A stretch of DNA of 64,000 nt, from the NCBI GenBank assembly GCA_037623315.1, contig JBBJJH010000001.1, positions 141,019 through 205,018 of the forward strand, in the 5' to 3' direction. Source of the stretch: Halanaerobiaceae bacterium ANBcell28. GTDB lineage: Bacteria > Bacillota > Halanaerobiia > Halanaerobiales > DTU029. The notes below the pieces were generated by a model, which saw nothing but the letters and a program-made list of their open reading frames with translations, was not told the origin of the DNA and made no database searches. A program made the position numbers and the translations under genes. Positions 17,992 to 25,493 of the stretch are shown one piece after another. Numbering within the stretch: position 1 is the stretch's first letter; every line of letters begins with the position of its first letter.

Positions 17992-19137
17992 TTAAACTAG
18001 CTCACCATTTATAAAAACTTTTTCTACTTTGCTTTTAATATCCAAGGGATGACCGTCAAAAATTACTATATCAGCATCCTTACCCACTTCTATACTACCA
18101 ACTCTATCTGCAACTCCTAAGATTTCCGCTGGATTGATAGTGATTGCCTTTAAAGCTTCTTCTTCTTCCATACCATCTTTAACAGATAAAGCTGCATAAA
18201 TAGGAAGATTTTCTGTAGGTACAACTGGATGATCACTCATAATCGCTACCTTGACACCTGCTTTAGCAAGTACACCTGGTGTTTTAAAGCTTCTATCTTT
18301 CAACTCTACTTTCACTTTTCCTGTTAAAGTAGGTCCAACAATCGCTGGCACTGCCGCTTCAGCTATTTTTTCGGCTATAAAGTGTCCTTCTGTACAATGC
18401 TCTAGTGTAATATCTATATCAAATTCTTTAGCAACTCTTAGAATTGTCATGATATCATCTGCACGATGTGCATGAGCCTTTAATGGAATTTCTTTTTTTA
18501 ATATCCGTATTAGGCTTTCATTTTTTATATCTCGTTTAAAAAATTCTCCCTTAGCTGCTTTCTCTTCTTTTTCTGATAGATAATCTTGAGCTTGCATCAA
18601 AGCCTCTCTAATTACTGCTGCCACTCCCATTCTAGTACTAGGAATTTTGCCTTTTTCATTATAAACTCTTTTAGGATTTTCTCCAAAAGCCGCTTTAATT
18701 CCAACAGCATCCTTGATGATCATATCGTCTACTACTTTACCAATAGTCTTTATTGCTACACTTATTCCACCAATTACATTAGCACTACCCGGACCTGTCA
18801 TCACAGTTGTAATACCATGTTTACGAGCATTAATTATTCCTTCTTCTACTGGATTTATTGCATCTATCGCCCTCAAGTGTGGTGTAATAGGATCTGTCAT
18901 TTCATTATAATCTCGTCCTTCCCACCCCACTCCATCTTCACCTATTCCTAGGTGTGTATGGGCATCAATCATACCTGGAAAGACAGTCTTCGAAGAAACA
19001 TCAATGATTTCAGCATCTGATGGAATTTCTATATCAGTTCCTATATCTTTAATCTTTGTTCCATCAATAAGTACTGTACCTCTTTTAATAATTTCACCAG
19101 CCATCGTCATAATCTTACCATTTACAATTGCTTTCAT
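17992..19137 (-). CDS. Metal-dependent amidohydrolase (imidazolonepropionase-like)
   Basis: The 381-residue protein has the composite-domain amidohydrolase layout. A small beta domain (MKAIVNGKIMTMAGEIIKRG) comes first. The TIM barrel follows, with the metal ligands DAHTHLG (about 59-65), AHAHRADD, LEHCTEGH and the late Asp in IMSDHPVVPTENL. A C-terminal NPAEILGVADRVGSIEVGKDADIVIFDG completes it. Such proteins hydrolyse cyclic or linear amides, or act as dipeptidases; the substrate is unknown. It has no signal peptide and no biosynthetic neighbours. It lies between the proline operon and ndoA and appears to be a single gene. Confidence 0.88.
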   Translation of the reverse strand: MKAIVNGKIMTMAGEIIKRGTVLIDGTKIKDIGTDIEIPSDAEIIDVSSKTVFPGMIDAHTHLGIGEDGVGWEGRDYNEMTDPITPHLRAIDAINPVEEGIINARKHGITTVMTGPGSANVIGGISVAIKTIGKVVDDMIIKDAVGIKAAFGENPKRVYNEKGKIPSTRMGVAAVIREALMQAQDYLSEKEEKAAKGEFFKRDIKNESLIRILKKEIPLKAHAHRADDIMTILRVAKEFDIDITLEHCTEGHFIAEKIAEAAVPAIVGPTLTGKVKVELKDRSFKTPGVLAKAGVKVAIMSDHPVVPTENLPIYAALSVKDGMEEEEALKAITINPAEILGVADRVGSIEVGKDADIVIFDGHPLDIKSKVEKVFINGELV

Positions 19138-19237
19138 GATATAAACCTCTTTCTAAATTCAAATGTTCAATTTTAATATACTATTATTATATTGAATAAT
19201 TATTAGCAAAATTACGTAAGTTTTAGATAAAAAAAAG

Positions 19238-19254
19238 AACCCAATTAATGGGTT
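19238..19254 (-). terminator. Terminator of ndoAI-ndoA
   Basis: A short AACCC/GGGTT stem, overlapping the ndoA stop region, is followed on the minus strand by a run of eight U residues. Confidence 0.7.
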
Positions 19255-19614
19255 TTATAATTCTATTAAACCAAGACTTATTTCTATTGCATCATTTACC
19301 TTGTTAATGATTACATCATCAAGATGTGTCACATGGCGTTGCAACCTTTTTTTGTCTATAGTCCTTATCTGCTCCAGCAAGATAACAGAATCCTTCTCCA
19401 GGTTAGTATTTTTAGCAGATATCTCAATATGTGTAGGTAATTTTGCTTTTTCGATTTTAGAAGTGATTGCTGCTACTATTACTGTCGGACTATATTTATT
19501 GCCTATATCATTTTGAATTATCAAAACAGGTCTTATGCCCCCTTGTTCTGACCCCACAACAGGATTCAAGTCCGCATAGTACACGTCTCCTCTAGTTACA
19601 TTCACATTATTCAC
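19255..19614 (-). CDS. ndoA: MazF-type endoribonuclease toxin (EndoA)
   Basis: EndoA cuts single-stranded mRNA at a short motif and stops growth under stress when released from its antitoxin. The 119-residue protein is close to the Bacillus length (116). It has the MazF start [29 protein letters not shown] (Arg and Gln/Gly loop of the active site), the catalytic Thr in VAAITSK, and the C-terminal [23 protein letters not shown]. It overlaps the antitoxin gene by 8 bases, the usual two-gene layout. The identification is firm; the cleavage motif is not readable from sequence. Confidence 0.95.
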   Translation of the reverse strand: MNNVNVTRGDVYYADLNPVVGSEQGGIRPVLIIQNDIGNKYSPTVIVAAITSKIEKAKLPTHIEISAKNTNLEKDSVILLEQIRTIDKKRLQRHVTHLDDVIINKVNDAIEISLGLIEL

Positions 19615-19882
19615 ACTCCGCTAATTTCTCTTCATAGAAATAAATAGAACGTGCATCGCAGTTAATACCTTCATCTGCTAATTGAAGGTTGATGTCACTC
19701 ATTTCTAAATAACCTGAGCGCATTTGTTCTCTTATTTCCTGTCTTTTTTTCTCCTGGAGATATAACTTCATAGCCTCTCTGATAAACTCACTACGATTAC
19801 CACTGCCTTTTTGTACAAATCCATCTACTTCCTGAAGAAGATTATTGGGCAGACTAATCATCACCCTTTTCAAATTACCCAA
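19607..19882 (-). CDS. ndoAI: Ribbon-helix-helix antitoxin EndoAI
   Basis: This 91-residue protein pairs with EndoA. Residues 4-45 form a ribbon-helix-helix domain ([33 protein letters not shown]). The tail (about 55-85) has the toxin-binding stretch [20 protein letters not shown], like Bacillus EndoAI. I chose the TTG at 19882 since GGGGGTG lies six bases upstream. The promoter is TTGACA (19943-19938), an 18-base spacer, TATAAT (19919-19914). ATATTAATAT palindromes further up could be binding sites for autoregulation. Confidence 0.9.
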   Translation of the reverse strand: MGNLKRVMISLPNNLLQEVDGFVQKGSGNRSEFIREAMKLYLQEKKRQEIREQMRSGYLEMSDINLQLADEGINCDARSIYFYEEKLAECE

Positions 19883-19913
19883 AAAGAACACCCCCAAAAA
19901 CTCTGATATACTT

Positions 19914-20070
19914 ATTATATAGAATTATATTGCATAATGTCAATAATATATTAATATTTTTAGCAATATAGACGTCTGTATTAATATTTTCAAAAAATAA
20001 CATATTTATGCATCGTCTAGAGAATTATCTATATTTTAATATATACCTTCCCTGCCAAAAATATTAATAT
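19914..20070 (-). promoter_or_regulatory. ndoAI promoter with repeated ATATTAATAT palindromes
   Basis: The promoter (TTGACA 19943-19938, TATAAT 19919-19914) is preceded by ATATTAATAT at 19948-19957, a near copy at 19979-19987 and another exact copy at 20061-20070. The decamer GTCTATATTG (19973-19964) also occurs at the mini-antitoxin promoter. The region is AT-rich, so the palindromes could be chance; the shared decamer is more telling. Confidence 0.5.
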
Positions 20071-20094
20071 ATTTGCCTAAAATTAAAAAAATAA

Positions 20095-20120
20095 GATGAG
20101 ACAGTTTATGCAGTCTCATC
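20095..20120 (-). terminator. Terminator overlapping the end of the mini-antitoxin gene
   Basis: GATGAGAC pairs with GTCTCATC across the stop codon of the 51-residue gene and is followed on the minus strand by TTATTTTTTT. Confidence 0.8.
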
Positions 20121-20261
20121 ATTGGTATTTACCCGATCCTCAGCCAGCTCCAAATTAAGTTCAGCCATCTTCTTATATCCCTCTACCATGTCCTTAGCTA
20201 TTTTCTTTTTTTCTTCTTTTGTAAACTTTTTATCTAAACGTCGTTTTTTTGGTTTTGCCAT
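20106..20261 (-). CDS. 51-residue basic protein carrying an EndoAI-like toxin-binding tail
   Basis: I know no family for it. The first half is strongly basic (MAKPKKRRLDKKFTKEEKKK). The second half has the stretch VEGYKKMAELNLELAED, which lines up with [16 protein letters not shown] in the EndoAI tail next door (Gly-Tyr, Met, Asn-Leu, Leu-Ala, acid shared). In Bacillus EndoAI this tail region contacts the toxin. The ribbon-helix-helix DNA-binding domain is absent. The ATG at 20261 follows AGAGGTGG. It has its own promoter, 17-base spacing, and terminator, so it looks like a real gene. It may neutralise EndoA without binding DNA, but this is inference from a short match. Confidence 0.7.
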   Translation of the reverse strand: MAKPKKRRLDKKFTKEEKKKIAKDMVEGYKKMAELNLELAEDRVNTNDETA

Positions 20262-20307
20262 ATTCTTCCACCTCTCAAATATGACTTGTATAATTCCTCT
20301 CATAATT

Positions 20308-20343
20308 AGTATATATCATCATGTTATAGCTGTCAATATAGAC
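20308..20343 (-). promoter_or_regulatory. Promoter of the mini-antitoxin gene with shared decamer
   Basis: TTGACA (20336-20331), 17 bases, TATACT (20313-20308). The decamer GTCTATATTG (20343-20334) overlaps the -35 and is the same decamer found upstream of ndoAI, suggesting one regulator for both. Confidence 0.7.
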
Positions 20344-20401
20344 AGTTTAAATATTAATTAGCAAAATATACAAGAAAAAAACTGTTTCAATATGGATACT
20401 T

Positions 20402-20941
20402 TTAATAGTCATTATCTAAGTCTTTAAATACTCTACTTCCTACAGCTTCTTTTTGGTTTAGATACTTACCACTATAAGGATTGGCTGCCTTTTGATCTAA
20501 TTTAGCAAGCACCAATTGACAAATTCTTCGTCCTGATGTCAACTTAATAGGAAGGCTATTTGCATTATATAATTCTAGAGTTATCTGTCCTTTAAACCCA
20601 GGATCAACCCATCCAGCATTTTGTATGAATAACCCCATTCTTCCTATAGAACTTCTTCCTTCTACAAAAGCAGTTATATCTGAAGGCAATTCAACATGTT
20701 CTCTAGTACTTGCTAATAAAAATGAATGTGGAGGGATTATTATCTCATCACTATGATAACTTATATAATCGGTCTCATCTTCTAAAGTCATCACCTCTGT
20801 AAGATTCTCATCTAATTTCAAAAAACTACTTCCTAATCTAAGATCTACTGAAGCTGGCTGAATCTGATATTCTTTTAAAGGTCTAATTACAAGTTCTTTT
20901 TTTTCAATTAACTGTTTAATTGTCTTATCTGATAAGATCAT
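20402..20941 (-). CDS. dcd: dCTP deaminase
   Basis: Dcd converts dCTP to dUTP on the way to dTTP; some relatives also cleave dUTP to dUMP. The 179-residue trimer subunit has [29 protein letters not shown] and the active-site stretch [33 protein letters not shown] with its Arg and Glu. The plain or bifunctional form cannot be settled here. It follows ptsH by 11 bases, so the two are probably cotranscribed. Confidence 0.95.
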   Translation of the reverse strand: MILSDKTIKQLIEKKELVIRPLKEYQIQPASVDLRLGSSFLKLDENLTEVMTLEDETDYISYHSDEIIIPPHSFLLASTREHVELPSDITAFVEGRSSIGRMGLFIQNAGWVDPGFKGQITLELYNANSLPIKLTSGRRICQLVLAKLDQKAANPYSGKYLNQKEAVGSRVFKDLDNDY

Positions 20942-20952
20942 AATATCTCCCC

Positions 20953-21216
20953 TTATTCGCCAAACTTATTTTCAATCATTTCAAGAATTTTTTCCATAGC
21001 TTCTGCTTCATCTTCACCATATATTCTAAGGACTACTTTATCACCTTTGCCAATCCCTAATGATAGAACACCTATGATACTCTTAGCATTAATATTTATC
21101 CCATCAAATTCTAATTCTACCTCTGCTTTAAAACGATCAGCTGTCTCTACGAAAACCGCAGCAGGACGAGCATGCAAACCAGTCTCATTTTTTATAACAA
21201 CCTCTTTTTCTATCAT
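20953..21216 (-). CDS. ptsH: Phosphocarrier protein HPr
   Basis: HPr passes phosphate from enzyme I to sugar-specific PTS enzymes. The 87-residue protein has the active His15 in TGLHARPAA and the regulatory Ser46 in [17 protein letters not shown]. In Firmicutes the Ser46 site allows HPr kinase phosphorylation and CcpA-linked catabolite control. It is separated from ptsI (31539), unlike the common ptsHI operon, and instead sits between alr and dcd. Confidence 0.95.
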   Translation of the reverse strand: MIEKEVVIKNETGLHARPAAVFVETADRFKAEVELEFDGININAKSIIGVLSLGIGKGDKVVLRIYGEDEAEAMEKILEMIENKFGE

Positions 21217-21315
21217 TTTTTATCCTCCCTACTACTTTACTAAAAGTCTCTAATATATTTTACTTTCATATTTTCTTTAATTATACTCTACTTATTTAAA
21301 TAATCAATTTAACAG

Positions 21316-22431
21316 TTATAGATAAACTCTTGGAACTCGTTTAGATATATTACACAATATTTCATAATTTATAGTATCTGTCATATTTGCTAAATCTGTA
21401 GCTGTAATTGTTTTATTCCCTTGACTTCCTATTAAAACAAGCTCATCTCCAATATCTACGTTTTCTATTTCTGTAATATCTATCATAAATTGATCCATAC
21501 AGACTCTACCCCTAATAACTGCATTTTGACCATTAATTATAACATAACCTTTATTGGATAGCAACCTGGAATATCCATCAGCATATCCTAATGGTACAGT
21601 GGCTATTTTGCTCTCTTTAGATGTGCGATAGGTTGCACCATAACTAATTGCTGTTCCTTCTGCTACCTGTTTAATGAAATCAATTTTCGCCTTCCAGCTT
21701 AATGCGGGTTTAAGTTTTGATTTTATATTATTTGATGGAGTTAGACCATATAGAGCAATACCAGGTCTGACCATATTAAGCTGAAAGTCACTAAGTTCAA
21801 TTATCGCAGCACTATTACTAGCATGCTTAATAGGTATCTGAATACCTATTTCCTCTACTTGATTTATTATCTTTTTAAAACGTTTCCACTGCCAATAACT
21901 ATATTCTTTATCCTCTTCATCAGCTGTTGCAAAATGGGTCATTAAACCTTCCAATTCTATATTTCGTTGATTATAAGCATATTTTATAAAATCTAAGGCT
22001 TGATCTACCTGTACGCCAATCCTTCCCATACCTGTATCTACTTTAAGATGAATTTTTTTTCTCAGCCCTAGTTCTTTAGCCAATCTATTAATATTATCAA
22101 GACTATCTTTTCTTGCTATTGTTGGAATTAGATCGAAATCCATAATTAATTTATATTGTGTTGATAAAACCTCACCTAAAACATGGATAGGTAAGTTAAA
22201 TCCAGCCTCTCTTAATTCTACTCCTTCTTCTGGTAAGGCTACTGCTAAACGATCAATTCCTTCTTCAATAAGAGCTTGAGAAACAGGTATTAAACCATGT
22301 CCATAAGCATCTGCTTTAACTACCGCCATAATTTCAGTACCTTGTCTAAGTGTTTCTTTTATTTGACGAAGATTATATTTAATATTTTCAATGTTTACTT
22401 CTACCCATACTGGCCGAGTAATTTTATTCAT
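21316..22431 (-). CDS. alr: Alanine racemase
   Basis: Alr makes D-alanine for peptidoglycan with PLP. The 371-residue protein has the PLP Lys39 in MAVVKADAYGHG, a TIM barrel with KVDTGMGRIG, MVRPGIALYG and the C-terminal catalytic Tyr in AISYGATYR, plus VPLGYADGYSR and CMDQFMIDIT. The ATG at 22431 is used because AAGGTGATTAAA lies upstream; the ATG five codons earlier precedes that site. It lies 34 bases after nnr in an acpS-nnr-alr run, an order common in Firmicutes near ndoAI. Confidence 0.96.
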   Translation of the reverse strand: MNKITRPVWVEVNIENIKYNLRQIKETLRQGTEIMAVVKADAYGHGLIPVSQALIEEGIDRLAVALPEEGVELREAGFNLPIHVLGEVLSTQYKLIMDFDLIPTIARKDSLDNINRLAKELGLRKKIHLKVDTGMGRIGVQVDQALDFIKYAYNQRNIELEGLMTHFATADEEDKEYSYWQWKRFKKIINQVEEIGIQIPIKHASNSAAIIELSDFQLNMVRPGIALYGLTPSNNIKSKLKPALSWKAKIDFIKQVAEGTAISYGATYRTSKESKIATVPLGYADGYSRLLSNKGYVIINGQNAVIRGRVCMDQFMIDITEIENVDIGDELVLIGSQGNKTITATDLANMTDTINYEILCNISKRVPRVYL

Positions 22432-22465
22432 TTTAATCACCTTCATAATTAGATATTATTAGATT

Positions 22466-24043
22466 TTATTGCAATTCCTTTATAGCATCAGATAGATGAA
22501 GAATAATATCACCAGCTGCCATACCATGACTACTTAATTTTTCTGCTGCTATATCCCCAGCAAGACCATGTAGATAAGGACAAAGAACAACAGCGTCTTC
22601 TACTGCTACTCCTTGCGCTATCATACCGGCTAATATACCTGCCAAAACATCACCACTGCCTGCTGTTGCCATTCCAGGATTTCCATTAGGATTAATAAAT
22701 ATTCTACCATCTACTAAGGCAATTACTGTAGATGCACCTTTTAGAATTAAATAAACCTGATTCTCACAAGCAAAGTTACGGGCAATTTCTATGCGATTCT
22801 CTTCCACTTCGGAAATTTCACAAGCTAATAATGAAGCCATTTCCCCAGGATGTGGTGTCAAAATTATATCGTTATTTCTTTTCTTTAATATATTTAAATC
22901 TTTAATGGAATTTATACCATCGGCATCTAGAATTAAAGGTCCTTGATATTCTTCTATAATTTTCTCTATAATCTTATCAGTACAATCAGATTTACCCATA
23001 CCAGGGCCTACTGCTAAGACATCTGATTCTTGCATTAAATTTTCTATTTTTTCGATATTTTCTACTTTATATAATGTTCCTAAATCCTTAAGACCAACTG
23101 TAATTAATTCTGGCATATGTGTAGCTACTATTGACTCAATATTATCAGGTACAGCTACTCTGATCAAACCAGCACCTACTCTTAGTGCGGCTGATGCTGT
23201 CAAAGTTGGGGCTCCAGCCATGCCATTAGAACCGCCAAGCACGCCCACTTTGCCATAAGATCCTTTATGAGAATTATTCGGTCGAGCTGGTAATAAAAAA
23301 CTAGCTTCACTTTTGTCTAGAATAAAGTGCTTTGCCTTCTGTTGATATACATATTCATCTGGTATTCCTATATCAGCAATCTCTATTTCTCCACAATATT
23401 CACGCCCTGGATATACAGTTAAACCAATCTTAGGATAGGCCAGTGTCATAGTGTAATCTGCCCACACAGCCTCAGATTCCACCTTACCTGTTTCCCCATC
23501 TACTCCTGATGGAATATCAACTGATAAGACTTCCGCATTACTATTGTTTATTAATTCTATAATTTTATCATATGGTTTTTTGGGTTTACCTGTGATACCT
23601 GTACCTAAAAGTGCATCAATTATTATATCGCTACGTGAAAGCAAGTAATCAATATCATCAATCAAGTCTGAAAACTTATTTTTACTAAGGATAATTACTT
23701 CAATATCTCTTAACTTACATAGTCTATAATTTATTAAAGGACTTTCTTTTAATTCATCAAGTTCAGATAATAATACTACTTTAACATCAAATCCCCACAT
23801 ATCTAGGTAGCGTGCTGCAACTAAACCATCACCGCCATTATTACCTTTACCTGCAAAGACTAATACTCTATTTGATTTAGAACAAGAACAGTTACAATCA
23901 CCATGACTACAATCATCATTGAGAAACCTAAGCTTTTCAGCAATCGCTCTCCCGGCTGCTTCCATTAAAAGCATGTCTGGATATCCATCATCAATAACAG
24001 CTTGATCCACTTTTCTCATCTCATCTGGTTTTAAAATAATCAT
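22466..24043 (-). CDS. nnr: Bifunctional NAD(P)H-hydrate epimerase/dehydratase
   Basis: Nnr repairs hydrated NADH and NADPH. The N-terminal YjeF domain (about 1-220) has VLVFAGKGNNGGDGLVAARYL and VDIPSGVDGETG. The C-terminal ribokinase-like dehydratase (about 235-520) has HKGSYGKVGVLGGS, DADGIN, LTPHPGEMA and NPGMATAGSGDVLAGI. Total length, 525 residues, is normal. An unusual Cys/His-rich insert is seen at residues 44-55 (C45, H47, C50, C52, C54) before the epimerase motif. The ATG at 24043 follows AAGGTGG, and the acpS stop lies one base before it, so the two are coupled. Confidence 0.95.
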   Translation of the reverse strand: MIILKPDEMRKVDQAVIDDGYPDMLLMEAAGRAIAEKLRFLNDDCSHGDCNCSCSKSNRVLVFAGKGNNGGDGLVAARYLDMWGFDVKVVLLSELDELKESPLINYRLCKLRDIEVIILSKNKFSDLIDDIDYLLSRSDIIIDALLGTGITGKPKKPYDKIIELINNSNAEVLSVDIPSGVDGETGKVESEAVWADYTMTLAYPKIGLTVYPGREYCGEIEIADIGIPDEYVYQQKAKHFILDKSEASFLLPARPNNSHKGSYGKVGVLGGSNGMAGAPTLTASAALRVGAGLIRVAVPDNIESIVATHMPELITVGLKDLGTLYKVENIEKIENLMQESDVLAVGPGMGKSDCTDKIIEKIIEEYQGPLILDADGINSIKDLNILKKRNNDIILTPHPGEMASLLACEISEVEENRIEIARNFACENQVYLILKGASTVIALVDGRIFINPNGNPGMATAGSGDVLAGILAGMIAQGVAVEDAVVLCPYLHGLAGDIAAEKLSSHGMAAGDIILHLSDAIKELQ

Positions 24044-24044
24044 T

Positions 24045-24422
24045 TTATGCACCACCTTCTCCTATTACCTGAGCTATAGCTAGTTCTTTCTCATGGGATA
24101 TACTAATATGTATTCTTTCTATTCCTAATTCTTCTGCAAGCTTTTTAGCATTAGCTCTTAAATTTAATTTTGGTTTGCCATTATCCTTATTTTCTACTTC
24201 TATATCTTGCCATGTAAATCCTTCAGATTTGCCTAGCATTTTTATTACTGCTTCTTTAATTGCAAAACGAGCTGCATAGTGTTGATATGGTCTTGACTTA
24301 GACTTACAATATTTTATTTCTATAGGAGTAAATATCTTTTCCAAAAAAACATCTCCTTTTCTTTGATGCACTTCTTCTATTCTTTTTATCTTTACTAAAT
24401 CAACACCAAGTCCTTTTATCAT
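24045..24422 (-). CDS. acpS: Holo-[acyl-carrier-protein] synthase
   Basis: AcpS attaches phosphopantetheine from CoA to acyl carrier protein. The 125-residue protein has GLGVDLVKIKRIEE with the metal Asp, FTPIEIKYCKS, and the catalytic AARFAIKEAVIKMLG. A late LAEELGIERIHISISHEKELAIAQV completes it. It is first of the acpS-nnr-alr operon. Confidence 0.96.
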   Translation of the reverse strand: MIKGLGVDLVKIKRIEEVHQRKGDVFLEKIFTPIEIKYCKSKSRPYQHYAARFAIKEAVIKMLGKSEGFTWQDIEVENKDNGKPKLNLRANAKKLAEELGIERIHISISHEKELAIAQVIGEGGA

Positions 24423-24559
24423 TATTGAAATTCCTTTCTTTTCTATTCTTTTAACTTTAATTATACTTTATTCCTTTTCATAATGCAAAATAAAGTCTTA
24501 TTAGTAAAATGTGCAATTTCACCTTTAATACCTTTAGTGAAGTTTCTTGATTATTGTCA

Positions 24560-24587
24560 CAATAAATAATAATTTATCATAAATTAT
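24560..24587 (+). promoter_or_regulatory. Sigma-K-like promoter of the WDDR-repeat gene
   Basis: AC (24560-24561), 17 bases, then CATAAATTA (24579-24587), which fits the mother-cell sigma-K pattern AC-N17-CATANNNTA exactly. No vegetative promoter of equal quality is seen. The region is AT-rich; the same layout before the next two genes raises confidence. Confidence 0.6.
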
Positions 24588-24626
24588 AATGAGTCTAATA
24601 TATAAATTAGAAAGGTGGTAAATAAT

Positions 24627-24872
24627 TTGGGAGATTATCAAGACAATCCTTATAGACCTCCCCGCAGAAGGCCAAGGCATCCTAGAAGAAGATGGGATGA
24701 TCGTTGGGATGATCGTTGGGATGATCGTTGGGAAGATAGATGGTGGGATGACCGTTGGGATAATGATTGGGATGACAGATGGTGGGATGACCGTTGGGAT
24801 AACCCGAGACATAGACCCCCTGAAAGAGATCCTAGATACAGAGATCCCTGGGATAGACCCCCTCTTGGCTAA
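24627..24872 (+). CDS. Trp/Asp/Arg-rich tandem repeat small protein (putative spore coat)
   Basis: The 81-residue product is about 15 percent Trp. After a Pro/Arg start (NPYRPPRRRPRHPRRR) come WDDR tetrads, written in DNA as a 12-base tandem unit, then a 13-residue unit with RWWDDRWDN repeated exactly at the DNA level (25 identical bases at 24738-24762 and 24777-24801). It ends with a Pro/Arg/Asp tail. There is no signal peptide or Cys. The TTG at 24627 is chosen since AAAGGTGG lies eight bases upstream, as in the next gene. The sigma-K-like promoter and neighbours suggest a coat or crust protein. I know no family match. Confidence 0.7.
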   Translation: MGDYQDNPYRPPRRRPRHPRRRWDDRWDDRWDDRWEDRWWDDRWDNDWDDRWWDDRWDNPRHRPPERDPRYRDPWDRPPLG

Positions 24873-24913
24873 ATAATTTGTATGATGGCTTAATGTTTTT
24901 ATAAACTTCTATG

Positions 24914-24949
24914 GTCTAAACATTCACTTAGTTTAGACTTCTTTTTTTA
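24914..24949 (+). terminator. Terminator of the WDDR-repeat gene
   Basis: GTCTAAAC (24914-24921) pairs with GTTTAGAC (24931-24938) and is followed by TTCTTTTTTTA, a clear intrinsic terminator on the plus strand. Confidence 0.85.
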
Positions 24950-25014
24950 TAAATAAGTATAAGTATTCACCGCCTTCCATGCGGTGTATTAAAAATATAA
25001 TGTCGTTATTAATC

Positions 25015-25042
25015 ACATTATGACAAAACATAGCATATTTTA
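25015..25042 (+). promoter_or_regulatory. Sigma-K-like promoter of the Arg-rich peptide gene
   Basis: AC (25015-25016), 17 bases, CATATTTTA (25034-25042): the same AC-N17-CATANNNTA pattern as the gene upstream. Confidence 0.6.
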
Positions 25043-25082
25043 TAGTAAGTTTATATATATGAATAGAAAGGTGGTTGGCTAA

Positions 25083-25190
25083 TTGGGAATTAATAGACGT
25101 AAACCAATACGCAGGCGCCGAAGAGTAAGACGTAAACACCTTGGACCCATCCCAGGACTTAGACCTGTGAGAAGACGAAGAAAAAAATAA
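25083..25190 (+). CDS. Arg-rich 35-residue peptide (putative spore component)
   Basis: From a TTG behind GAAAGGTGG (nine bases away) the gene encodes MGINRRKPIRRRRRVRRK, then HLGPIPGLRPVRRRRKK. Fifteen of 35 residues are Arg, and the charge is strongly positive. The ribosome site, TTG-GGA start and promoter copy those of the WDDR gene 450 bases upstream, so this is probably a real gene despite its length. A cationic peptide could bind DNA or the acidic, Asp-rich neighbour protein. No family is recognised. Confidence 0.65.
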   Translation: MGINRRKPIRRRRRVRRKHLGPIPGLRPVRRRRKK

Positions 25191-25211
25191 CCTTAATTAT
25201 AATATTCTTTC

Positions 25212-25238
25212 ACAATAAAAAACTTAATTAATATAATA
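25212..25238 (+). promoter_or_regulatory. Weaker sigma-K-like promoter of the YjcZ-like gene
   Basis: AC (25212-25213), 16 bases, AATATAATA (25230-25238), one mismatch (A for C) from CATANNNTA. Confidence 0.45.
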
Positions 25239-25269
25239 AAGTATAGAAGATGAAAGGAGGCTATTATAA

Positions 25270-25344
25270 ATGGGTAGTTATCATCACGGAGGTTATGATT
25301 GGCTAATCTGGATAATTTTAATTATTATACTTTTTAGTTTTTAA
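25270..25344 (+). CDS. YjcZ-like small membrane sporulation peptide
   Basis: The 24-residue product MGSYHHGGYDWLIWIILIII-LFSF has a Gly/His/Tyr head and one hydrophobic helix that fills the rest. This matches the layout of the YjcZ/YhzC-type small sporulation peptides of Bacillus (Gly/Tyr-rich head, then FALIVVLFILLIIVG-type helix), though they are usually a little longer. The ATG follows a near-perfect AAAGGAGG. It is the last of three small genes on the plus strand. Confidence 0.72.
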   Translation: MGSYHHGGYDWLIWIILIIILFSF

Positions 25345-25493
25345 TTTATTATATGCCCTTTTTCTTAACTCATAATTTAAAGTTGTTCTAAAATTATAGA
25401 TAAATAGATACCCCAGCAAAATGGGGTATCTATTTTTTTGAAATTTATTGATGAATATATTTGCAAAATATACTTGCAATTATTTAATTAAAA

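Noticed and set aside
18586-18951. 121-codon plus-strand frame inside the amidohydrolase gene
   Set aside because: Shadow of the minus-strand gene; Ser/Tyr/Cys-rich and without a start site.
24690-24801. 12-base and 39-base DNA repeats as a CRISPR array or non-coding satellite
   Set aside because: The units are in frame, with no spacers, within a gene that has a ribosome site and promoter. They encode WDDR repeats.
24534-24812. 92-codon minus-strand frame rich in Ile-Pro-Thr-Val repeats
   Set aside because: It is the reverse of the WDDR repeats and lacks a ribosome site.
24933-25139. 68-codon minus-strand frame opposite the Arg-rich peptide gene
   Set aside because: No ribosome site and unlikely composition; the plus-strand small gene with promoter is better supported.
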